Positions 1 through 6,107 of a DNA stretch of 9,309 nucleotides are shown here, in pieces. The number at the start of each line of letters is the position of its first letter. Positions within the stretch are counted from its first letter, which is position 1. The stretch spans positions 1-9,309 of the forward strand of contig JAXMFT010000022.1 in NCBI GenBank assembly GCA_046347635.1, read 5' to 3'. Source of the DNA: JAGVSZ01 sp019137045 (GTDB lineage: Bacteria > Pseudomonadota > Gammaproteobacteria > Burkholderiales > SG8-39). The position numbers and the translations under genes are program-made. The notes beneath the pieces are model-generated. The model saw nothing but the letters and a program-made list of their open reading frames with translations. It did no database searches and was not told where the DNA came from.

Positions 1-42
1 TTCCCCGAGCAGTTCCAGCGCCCGCCGCTCGCGGCGCTCTGA
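1..42 (+). CDS. C-terminal tail of an upstream gene (partial)
   Basis: Frame 1 is open from the window edge and ends in TGA at 40-42, giving the residues FPEQFQRPPLAAL. A GC-rich hairpin begins six bases later, which fits the end of a transcription unit. Thirteen residues are too few to name a family. The downstream copper genes make a copper-related gene plausible, but this is only inference. The stretch could also be a chance open frame, which is common at this GC content. Confidence 0.35.
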   Translation, partial: FPEQFQRPPLAAL

Positions 43-47
43 TCTCT

Positions 48-65
48 CGCGCGCGGTCGCGCGCG
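48..65 (+). terminator. GC hairpin after the upstream gene
   Basis: CGCGCGCG at 48-55 and CGCGCGCG at 58-65 are self-complementary and can form a stem. The tract that follows (66-76) is pyrimidine-rich but has no clean U run. It sits just after the stop at 42, so it may be a terminator for the upstream gene. Alternating CG runs also arise by chance in DNA this GC-rich. Confidence 0.3.
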
Positions 66-282
66 CACTTTCCCTCTTGCAACCCGAGGCTTGCGCCCGA
101 TGGCGCGCGCCTCCCATGGAGCTTGGAGACAGATGCTCGCCGGGAACCTGGCGGCAGCCGCGTTGGCAGCGCATCAACGGCGGCTGGGTGCGGCCCGGTC
201 GGCCGCGTCGGAGGTCGACGCAAGAACGATGAAAGTCCGCCGCGGCGGCGGGAACCGACATCACTGACCGGGAGACGAACGA

Positions 283-774
283 ATGATGAAACGTGCTGTG
301 GTGCTCGCGGCGATGCTCGCCGCCTCCCCCGCCGCGTTCGCCCACGGCGACTCGGCGCACGTCAAGAAGGCGCCGCGCAAGGCCGCCCAACCGGCCGAAG
401 AGAAGGCGTTCGGCCGCGCCGGCGACCCGGCGAAGGTGACCCGCACCGTCCGCATCGAAGGCACCGACAACATGCGCTACACCCCGGCGGCGATCACGGT
501 GAGGCGGGGCCAGACGATCCGGTTCGTGGTGAAGAACGCCGGGAAGATGATGCACGAGACGGTGATCGGCACCATGGCCGAGCTGCAGGCGCACTACGAG
601 GTGATGAAGAAGTTTCCCGACATGGAGCACGACGAGCCGTACATGGTGCACCTGAAGCCGGGCGAGACCGGCGAGATGTTCTGGCAGTTCACCAAAGCGG
701 GCGAGTTCTTCTTCGCCTGCCTTATCCCCGGTCATCTGGAGGCCGGGATGCTGGGCAAGATCACGGTGCGCTGA
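283..774 (+). CDS. Exported cupredoxin (type 1 blue copper protein, rusticyanin/auracyanin-like spacing)
   Basis: This is a 163-residue protein with a signal peptide at about residues 1-20, cleaved after AFA, leaving HGDSAH as the mature N terminus. A Lys/Ala-rich linker (about 27-50) precedes one cupredoxin domain (about 52-163). The type 1 copper ligands are visible as H91 (in KMMHE), C146, H151 and M156 (in FFFACLIPGHLEAGM). The Cys-x4-His-x4-Met spacing is that of rusticyanin and auracyanin rather than plastocyanin. The family carries electrons or binds copper in the periplasm. GGAGA at 271-275 is seven bases before ATG 283; a second ATG at 286 would also serve. It is the first of four co-oriented genes for exported proteins and is probably a copper-binding or Cu(I)-oxidising partner of them. 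The exact electron partner cannot be read from sequence. Confidence 0.9.
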   Translation: MMKRAVVLAAMLAASPAAFAHGDSAHVKKAPRKAAQPAEEKAFGRAGDPAKVTRTVRIEGTDNMRYTPAAITVRRGQTIRFVVKNAGKMMHETVIGTMAELQAHYEVMKKFPDMEHDEPYMVHLKPGETGEMFWQFTKAGEFFFACLIPGHLEAGMLGKITVR

Positions 775-799
775 GCGGCCGCGGAATTTGCGTTTACTC

Positions 800-806
800 A
801 AGGAGA
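800..806 (+). promoter_or_regulatory. Ribosome binding site fixing the CusF-like start at 812
   Basis: AAGGAGA lies five bases before ATG 812. It excludes the upstream in-frame TTG at 788, which would place the signal peptide eight residues inside the protein. Confidence 0.8.
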
Positions 807-811
807 CGACG

Positions 812-1150
812 ATGAAGAAGTGCATCATTCTCGCGGGCGCCCTGGCGATCGCCGCGCTGCCGCCCCTGGCGCTCCCGCAGTCCGATCACTCCGCCCGCCA
901 TGGCGCCGGCGCGCAGGTGGCGCAGGCCTCCGCGGCCCTCGCCGAGGGCGAGATCCGCAGGGTCGACAAGGAGGCGAAGAAGCTGACCATCAAGCACGGG
1001 CCAATCGCCAACATCGACATGCCGGCGATGACGATGGTGTTCCAGGTCAGGGATCCGGCGCTGCTCGACCAGGTGAAGGCCGGCGACAAGGTGAAGTTTC
1101 AGGCCGAGAAGGACGGCGGCCAGTACGTCGTCACGAAGATCCAGAAGTGA
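812..1150 (+). CDS. CusF-like periplasmic copper/silver-binding protein
   Basis: This 112-residue protein has an N-terminal export signal (about 1-22) and a short His-containing linker (DHSARHG). The CusF-type OB-fold domain runs from about 44 to 112. The metal-site signature HGPIANIDMPAMTMVF gives H62, M73 and M75, matching H36, M47 and M49 of mature E. coli CusF. The position of the cation-pi Trp (W44 in E. coli) is M70 here, so the site is a His plus three-Met type. CusF proteins carry Cu+ or Ag+ in the periplasm and hand them to RND efflux pumps. No RND pump is visible in this window; it could lie upstream. The gene starts 37 bases after the cupredoxin stop and is presumably in the same operon. 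Confidence 0.9.
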   Translation: MKKCIILAGALAIAALPPLALPQSDHSARHGAGAQVAQASAALAEGEIRRVDKEAKKLTIKHGPIANIDMPAMTMVFQVRDPALLDQVKAGDKVKFQAEKDGGQYVVTKIQK

Positions 1151-1166
1151 ATTCGCGGAGGACCCG

Positions 1167-1631
1167 ATGAAACGCAGGGAATGGATGGTGCACGCCGCGG
1201 CGCTCGCGGCGACGGCCCTGGCCGCGCGCGCAGACGCCGCCCCGTTGCCGGAGGCGGTCGTCTACAAGAGCCCGACGTGCGGATGCTGCAACGACTGGGT
1301 AAAGCACTTGCGGGCGCACGGTTTCGCCGTGAAGACCATGGAGGTGAACGATCTCGGTCCGGTGCGGCAGCGCTTCGGCGTGCCCGACCGTCTCGCGTCG
1401 TGCCACACGGCGGTAATCGGCGGCTACGCCGTCGAGGGGCACGTGCCCGCGGCCGCAGTGAAGCGGCTGCTCGCGGAGAAGCCGTCCGTGGTCGGCATCA
1501 GCGTGCCCGGCATGCCGAACGGCTCGCCGGGGATGGAGGGCCCCAGGTCCGAACCGTTCACCGTGGTCGTCTTCGACGAGCGCGGGAACGCGAAGGTGTT
1601 CGAGTCGTACCGGCCGCCCTACAAGTGGTGA
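1167..1631 (+). CDS. DUF411 family exported protein (COG3019), copper-associated
   Basis: This 154-residue protein begins MKRREW, followed by a hydrophobic Ala-rich stretch to about residue 25, most likely a signal peptide or anchor. The DUF411 domain follows with its hallmark motifs: SPTCGCCNDW (C38, C40, C41), ASCHTA (C79, H80), EGHVP (E90, H92) and GMPNGSPGME (115-124). The family is thioredoxin-like in outline and often sits next to copper resistance genes; its biochemical role is not settled. The Cys/His/Met-rich motifs suggest metal binding. GGAGG at 1157-1161 lies five bases before ATG 1167, and the gap to the CusF-like stop is 16 bases, so translation from a shared message is likely. 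Confidence 0.92.
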   Translation: MKRREWMVHAAALAATALAARADAAPLPEAVVYKSPTCGCCNDWVKHLRAHGFAVKTMEVNDLGPVRQRFGVPDRLASCHTAVIGGYAVEGHVPAAAVKRLLAEKPSVVGISVPGMPNGSPGMEGPRSEPFTVVVFDERGNAKVFESYRPPYKW

Positions 1632-1678
1632 GCGTCCGGATCGCGGCGCAGGGCCGCATCGTTTGCAAGGAGACGAGC

Positions 1679-2242
1679 ATGAAAGTACGTCCCACGTTGA
1701 TTGCGTTCGCGCTCGCCGCTGGAAGCGCGGCCGCGCAGCAGCCCGGCCAGCCCCCGCCCGGCATGGGCCCGGGGAAGGGTCCGGGAATGATGCAGGGTCC
1801 CGGCGGCGGAATGGGGCCGGAAATGATGGGCGGCGGCGGGATGATGGGCGAGGGTCACGGGATGATGGGTGGCCGCGGCATGATGGGCGGCGGCATGGGC
1901 ATGGGCCATGGCAGCATGATGGGCCCGCTCATGCACCTCGACCTCAACGAGAGCCAGCGCGGGCAGATCTTCAAGATCCAGGACGATCTACGACGCAAGA
2001 ACTGGGACCTGCTCGGCCAGCAGCAGGACGAGCAGGCGAAGTTGCGCGACGCCTACTTTTCCTCCGGCAAGCGCGATCGCGCGGCGATCGTGACGGCCTA
2101 CAAACGCATCGCCGACCTGCGCATCCAGCGGATCGAGAACTCGCTGGATGCGGCGGAGAGGATCGAAGGCGTGCTGACGCAGCAGCAGCGCGACCAGCTT
2201 AGGCGCTATGGTCCCTGGTGGATGCCCGGGGGCGAGCGGTAG
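1679..2242 (+). CDS. Exported Met/His-rich Spy/CpxP-like protein
   Basis: This 187-residue protein has a signal peptide at about 1-19 (GSAAA then QQPG). A low-complexity Gly/Met region (28-85) has 17 Met and His60, His77 and His86 in repeats such as GGMMG. A helical domain (about 86-178) carries two LTxxQ-like motifs, LNESQ (89-93) and LTQQQ (166-170), typical of Spy/CpxP proteins such as the metal-responsive CnrX and ZraP. Met-rich segments usually bind Cu+ or Ag+. AAGGAGA at 1667-1673 is five bases before ATG 1679 and decides the start. It is the last gene of the four-gene run and converges on the regulator gene. Role inferred: periplasmic copper sequestration, or chaperoning under metal stress. 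Confidence 0.85.
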   Translation: MKVRPTLIAFALAAGSAAAQQPGQPPPGMGPGKGPGMMQGPGGGMGPEMMGGGGMMGEGHGMMGGRGMMGGGMGMGHGSMMGPLMHLDLNESQRGQIFKIQDDLRRKNWDLLGQQQDEQAKLRDAYFSSGKRDRAAIVTAYKRIADLRIQRIENSLDAAERIEGVLTQQQRDQLRRYGPWWMPGGER

Positions 2243-2683
2243 CCGGGCGGCGGGCCCGCTTCGCCGCGTCCGCGTCGTCGTGGAGGAGCGTGGCGATGAT
2301 CGGACACGGCACGCGCCCCTCGGCGTGCGCGCAGACGCGAACGAGCCGCGCGAGCACGTCGCGCATCGCCGCGAGGTCGGCGATGCGCGAACGTCTCCGC
2401 CAGCCGCGCCGCGGCGAGCTGCCGGGCGCGCACGTGACCGGTGCCGTCGTTGAGCTGGAGCAGCGCCGCGACGTCGGCGAGCGAGAAGCCGAGCGCCTGC
2501 GCGCGCTTGATGAAGCGCAGGCGGTCGACGAAGTCCGGCGGATAGCTGCGCTGCCCGCCGAGGGCGCGCACCCCGCCGGCGTGCCGAGCAGCCGGCGGCG
2601 CTGAAGTAGTAGCGGATCGACGTCTCGACGCCCACGCCCGCCGCCCGCGCGAGCGCCCCGATCCGCAGCGGTTGACCGTCCAT
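2199..2683 (-). pseudogene. MerR-family metal-responsive regulator, frame-disrupted
   Basis: Reading from ATG 2683 on the minus strand gives MDGQPLRIGALARAAGVGVET and IRYY, the MerR winged-helix start. The frame then changes near 2605 (QRRRLLGTPAG), near 2573 (ALGGQRSYPPDFVDRLRFIK, then a GFSLADVAALLQLNDGTGH stretch) and near 2388 (RIADLAAMRDVLARL), ending with TAA at 2201-2199. Put together, this is a full-length MerR of about 160 residues with DNA-binding domain, dimer helix and metal loop. The loop has two Cys (codons 2333-2331 and 2306-2304) spaced C-x8-C as in mercury MerR C117/C126, while the C82 position is His (2436-2434). The start has AAGGGGG four bases upstream. The 3' end overlaps the Spy-like gene tail-to-tail by 44 bases. 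The breaks may be sequencing errors; if so, the gene is functional. Confidence 0.8.
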
Positions 2684-2692
2684 CGCGCCCCC

Positions 2693-2724
2693 TTGACTCC
2701 GTACCGACGTACGGATTCTAGGCT
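2693..2724 (+). promoter_or_regulatory. MerR-type promoter/operator for the copper ATPase gene
   Basis: The -35 box is TTGACT (2693-2698) and the -10 box is TAGGCT (2719-2724). The 20-bp spacer holds a perfect inverted repeat, CCGTAC (2699-2704) and GTACGG (2709-2714), separated by four bases. Overlong spacers with a central dyad are the hallmark of promoters that MerR proteins untwist. The half-sites match those I recall for the mer operon operator rather than the ACCTTCC-type dyad of CueR. It lies between the divergent regulator start (2683) and the ATPase start (2755), so it should control the ATPase and probably also the regulator. Confidence 0.88.
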
Positions 2725-2754
2725 ACGGGGGTCGATCGATCACCAGAACCGGAC

Positions 2755-4918
2755 ATGACCGCCTTTGCCACACGGCCACGCCCATCACGCGCCGGCCGCA
2801 GCGCCCGCCCCCGCGGTGACCGCCGGGACGAAGGTCGAATGGACCTGCCCGATGCACCCGGTCGTGCGGGATGCCCAGGCAACTGCCCGATCTGCGGCAT
2901 GGCGCTCGGCCGCGCACCGCGACGCTCGAGGACGTCGAGAACGTTCACCTGAAGGACACGACGCGGCGCTTCTGGGTGAGCGTCGCGCTGAGCCTGCCCC
3001 TTGTCGCGGCCGCGATGGCCGAGATGGTCTGGGGCGCCGGGTTCCGCCACGCGGTGAACGAGGAGCTCTTCGCGTGGGGGCAGCTCGCGCTCGCCACGCC
3101 CGTGGTGCTGTGGGGCGGCTGGCCGTTCTTCGAGCGCGCGTGGGTGTCGTTCCGCACGCTGCGGCTCAACATGTACAGCCTGATCGGGCTGGGCGTCGCG
3201 GTCGCTTACCTCTTCAGCGTCTTCGCGGTCCTCGTGCCGGATGCGCTTCCCGAAGCGTTCAAGGCGCACGGCCTGGTGCCGCTCTACTTCGAGGCGGCCG
3301 CCGTCATCACGCTTGTGCTGCTCGGCGAGGTGCTCGAGCTGCGCGCCGCTCGCAGACTTCGAGCGCGGTGCGCGCGCTGCTCGGGCTCGCGCCCAACACC
3401 ACCATCCGAGTCGAGGCGGACGGCGCCGAGCGCGAGTTCCGCTCGCGGAGGTGAAGGCCGGCGAGCGCCTGCGGGTGCGGCCCGGCTCCAAGGTTCCGGT
3501 GGACGGCGTCGTCCTCGAGGCCATTCGGTGGTCGACGAGTCGATGATCACCGGCGAGTCGGTGCCGGTGGCGAAGCGCGCCGACCCGGTCACCGGCGCGA
3601 CGGTCAACCGGACCGGCAGCTTCGTGATGCGCGCCGAGAAGGTCGGCGCCGACCCCGCTCCTCGCGCAGATCGCGCACCTCGTGAGCGAGGCGGCGCGCT
3701 CGCGCGCGCCGATCAGCGCCTCGCCGACCTCGTGTCGTCGTGGTTCGTGCCGAGGCGTGATCGCGGTCGCGGCGCTTGCGGCCGTCGTCTGGTGGGCCTT
3801 CGGCCCCCAGCCCGCGCTCGCCAACGCGCTCGTCGTGGTTTCGGTGCTCATCATCGCGTGCCCGTGCGCGCTCGGGCTCGCGACGCCGATCTCGGTGATG
3901 GTCGGGGTCGGCCGCGGCGCGCTCGACGGCGTGCTCATCAAGGACGCCGAGGCGCTCGAGCTGATGGAGAAAGTCACCACGCTCGTCATCGACAAGACCG
4001 GCACGCTCACCGAGGGCAAGCCCGCGGTGCAGGCGGTCGAGGCCGCGGGCGACGTGCCCGAAGACGAGGTGCTGCGGCTCGCCGCGAGCCTCGAGCGCGC
4101 GGCGAGCATCCGCTCGCCGCGGCGATCGTCGCGGCGGCCGAGGCGCGCAGCCTCGCGCTCGCATCGGTCGCGAACTTCGCGTCGGTGACCGGCAAGGGTG
4201 CGTGCGATCGAAGGACGGCGGGTGCTGATCGGCAACGCCGCTGCTCGCCGACGAGGCGATCGACGCGGTGCGGCTCGCGGACCGTGCGCAGGCGCTGCAG
4301 ACCGAGGGCGAACGGTGATGTTCGTCGCGGTCGACGCCCGCGCGGCAGGGCTCGTCGGCGTGGCCGACCCGATCAAGGCATCCACGCCCGAGGCAATTCG
4401 CGCGCTGCGCGGACGGGGGTGAATCGTCATGCTCACCGGCGACAACCGGCGCACGGCGCAGGCGGTCGCCGCCCGGCTCGGCCTCGCGGACTTCGTCGCC
4501 GAGGTGCTGCCGCAGAACAAGCACCGGGTGGTGCGGGAAATGCAGGCGAAGGGCGAGATCGTCGCGATGGCCGGCGACGGCGTCAACGACAGCGCCGGCG
4601 CTCGCGCAGGCGAACGTCGGCATCGCCATGGGCCACAGCACCGACATCGCGATGCAGAGCGCTGCGCGCATCGTGCTGGTGAAGGGCGACCTGCGCGGCA
4701 TCGCCAAGGCGCGGCGCCTGTCGCGTGCGACGATGGCGAACATCCGCCAGAACCTGTTCTTCGCGTTCGTCTACAACGCGCTCGGCGTGCCGGTGGCGGC
4801 GGGGTGCTGTTCCCGTGGCTCGGGCCTGCTGAGCCCGATGATCGCGAGCGCGGCGATGAGCCTGTCGTCGGTGTCGGTGATCGGCAACGCGCTCCGGCTG
4901 CGCAAGACCGCGCTCTGA
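2755..4918 (+). pseudogene. copA: P1B-1 type Cu+-exporting ATPase (CopA-like), many frameshifts
   Basis: Reassembled across frames, this is an intact-looking inner-membrane Cu+ ATPase of about 720 residues. In order: a His-rich start (HGHAHH); a heavy-metal-binding domain with TCPMHP (2843-2860) and NCPICGM (2881-2901) in place of a CxxC HMA domain; TM helices; TGES (3549-3560) of the actuator domain; CPC (3859-3867) in the transport site; the phosphorylation motif DKTGTLT (3991-4011); the HP motif (4107-4112); GDGVND (4573-4590); YN (4772-4777); and MSLSS (4856-4870). CPC plus YN plus MxxSS marks the Cu+/Ag+ class. I count about 17 small indels, mostly single-base losses in G/C runs, plus an in-frame TGA at 4420-4422. 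Start ATG 2755 needs one frame correction near 2764; TTG 2765 is the alternative. As written, no full-length protein can be made. Either the assembly is faulty here or the gene is decayed. Confidence 0.9.
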
Positions 4919-4942
4919 CCTGACCGATTGAGCACCTGCTGA

Positions 4943-5474
4943 TCGCCGCTGACCCTCTCGGCGTATCCTGAACACCTGCAGCGCAGCGCCAACGCCGTCT
5001 ACGGCGTTCATCGCCGCTTCTCTGGCGCAGCCGCGGCTACTACCGGCGGCCGCGCGCCACGCGCGGTGTCGGTGCGCGGCCGTCGCATCGGCGGCGCGCA
5101 TGCCGTCACCGGCGCGGGCGCGGAAGCGGCCTGTCCGTTCTGCGCCGACCTCAACTCGGCGGCGCTGCTGCGCCGCGACGCCTCGACGAAGGCGACCCGC
5201 ATTCGCAGCACTGGCGCGAGGGCGGGCCGTTCGACGAGCGCGAGCGCGCAGCGCTCGAGTACGCCGAGGCGATGACCTTCTCCGACCGCCGCGTCGGCGA
5301 CGAGCTGATGGCGCGCGTCAGGCGGCACTTCGACGACGACGCGGTCGTCGAGCAGCCGGACTCGTGGCATTCCAGAACCTGTCGAGCAAGTTCAACAGCG
5401 CGCTCGCCGTCCCGCCGCAGGGCTTCTGCCGCCGGCCGGACCGCGGCACCGGCGCGGCGGCGGGGCCGCGATGA
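4943..5474 (+). pseudogene. Carboxymuconolactone decarboxylase/AhpD-like protein, frame-disrupted
   Basis: The recognisable part starts at CPFCADLNSAALLRRD (5132-5179). It continues in another frame as WREGGPFDERERAALEYAEA plus MTFSDRR (about 5211-5292) and RRHFDDDAVVE, then in a third frame as LVAFQNLSSKFNSALAVPPQ and GFC (to about 5430), with TGA at 5472-5474. This is the conserved C-terminal half of a CMD/AhpD-like family; CPFC matches the CxxC redox pair of AhpD-type peroxidases. The frame of CPFC is open back to 4943, but the N-terminal part looks unlike the family and no good start codon is seen, so the 5' boundary is uncertain. The stop overlaps the cytochrome ATG as ATGA. Substrate unknown; a peroxide-detoxifying role is inference. 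Confidence 0.65.
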
Positions 5475-5974
5475 GCGCAGGACCGCGCGTGAACCTCCGC
5501 ACGAAAGTGCTCGTCGGCGCGCTCGCCGCCGCCATTCGTGGGATTGCGTGGGCCGTCGGCTCGTACCTCTGGCGCGGACCCGCGCCCGCCGATCTCGGGC
5601 CCGCTGACGCCGCGACGCTCGCCCTCGGCAGGAAGGCGTACGACGCGCACTGCGCGTCGTGCCACGGGCAGAACCTCGAAGGCGAGCCGGACTGGCGCGA
5701 GCGGAAACCGACCGGGCGCCTGCCCGCCCCGCCGCACGACGACAGCGGGCATACGTGGCACCATCCCGACGCCGTGCTCTTCGGCATCACGAAGGAAGGG
5801 CTCGTCCCGGGGAAGTTCGCGCCGCCCGGTTACCAGAGCGACATGCCGGGGTTCGCGGGCACGCTCTTCGACGCCGAGATCCGGGCGGTGCTCGCCTACA
5901 TCGCTAGCCGCTGGTCCGAGCGCGCGCGGGCGCACCAGGCCCGGATCACCCGCGAGCAGGCTGCCCGTCGGTGA
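5471..5974 (+). CDS. Membrane-anchored mono-heme cytochrome c
   Basis: This 167-residue protein has a single N-terminal hydrophobic segment (about 13-34, interrupted by Arg23) acting as an anchor or uncleaved signal. A periplasmic class I cytochrome c domain follows. The heme motif is CASCH (C61, C64, H65). M125 in SDMPGF is the likely sixth ligand. A conserved-looking HDDSGHTWHHPD segment (89-100) lies between them, and the domain ends with the AEIRAVLAYI helix. ATG 5471 overlaps the preceding stop as ATGA, suggesting translational coupling. GTG 5489 (codon 7) has AGGA at 5479-5482 and is a credible alternative start. Proteins of this kind pass electrons in the periplasm. A link to the upstream decarboxylase-like gene or to the cupredoxin is possible but not shown. 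Confidence 0.85.
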   Translation: MSAGPRVNLRTKVLVGALAAAIRGIAWAVGSYLWRGPAPADLGPADAATLALGRKAYDAHCASCHGQNLEGEPDWRERKPTGRLPAPPHDDSGHTWHHPDAVLFGITKEGLVPGKFAPPGYQSDMPGFAGTLFDAEIRAVLAYIASRWSERARAHQARITREQAARR

Positions 5975-6017
5975 CGCTTCGCCGCCGCGCGGGAACGAGG
6001 CCGTTCGCGCGCCGAAT

Positions 6018-6023
6018 TAAAAT
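6018..6023 (+). promoter_or_regulatory. Possible -10 element before the CBS-domain gene
   Basis: TAAAAT stands out in an AT-rich patch (6015-6023) within very GC-rich DNA, 85 bases before the CBS gene start. No convincing -35 box is seen at the right distance, so this is a weak call. Confidence 0.25.
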
Positions 6024-6042
6024 GCCGGCTTCGCGCACCGGG

Positions 6043-6072
6043 CGCCTTCCTCGCATCGCGTAGCGGAAGGCG
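6043..6072 (+). other. Inverted repeat in the leader of the CBS-domain gene
   Basis: CGCCTTCC (6043-6050) and GGAAGGCG (6065-6072) form a perfect 8-bp stem around a 14-base loop, ending 36 bases before ATG 6108. No U tract follows, so an intrinsic terminator is unlikely unless it acts for the upstream cytochrome with help from Rho. It could be a leader-RNA structure or an operator. Confidence 0.4.
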
Positions 6073-6107
6073 TCCGAAGGCCCTTCGACATCGAAAAAGG
6101 AGACGTC

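Noticed and set aside
43..282. Search for a metal-responsive promoter before the cupredoxin operon
   Set aside because: No -35/-10 pair with a dyad was convincing. A 12-bp palindrome CCGCCGCGGCGG (237-248) exists, but such strings are expected by chance at this GC content.
123..815. A 230-codon plus-strand frame covering the cupredoxin gene
   Set aside because: It is Arg-rich, has no ribosome binding site, and overlaps the cupredoxin in the wrong frame.
2718..4743. Very long minus-strand open frames opposite the copper ATPase
   Set aside because: Stops are rare on the opposite strand of GC-rich coding DNA. The plus strand carries all P-type ATPase motifs in order.
2755..4918. Programmed frameshifting as an explanation for the ATPase breaks
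   Set aside because: About 17 shifts in both directions, with no slippery heptamers and an in-frame stop, cannot be explained by recoding.
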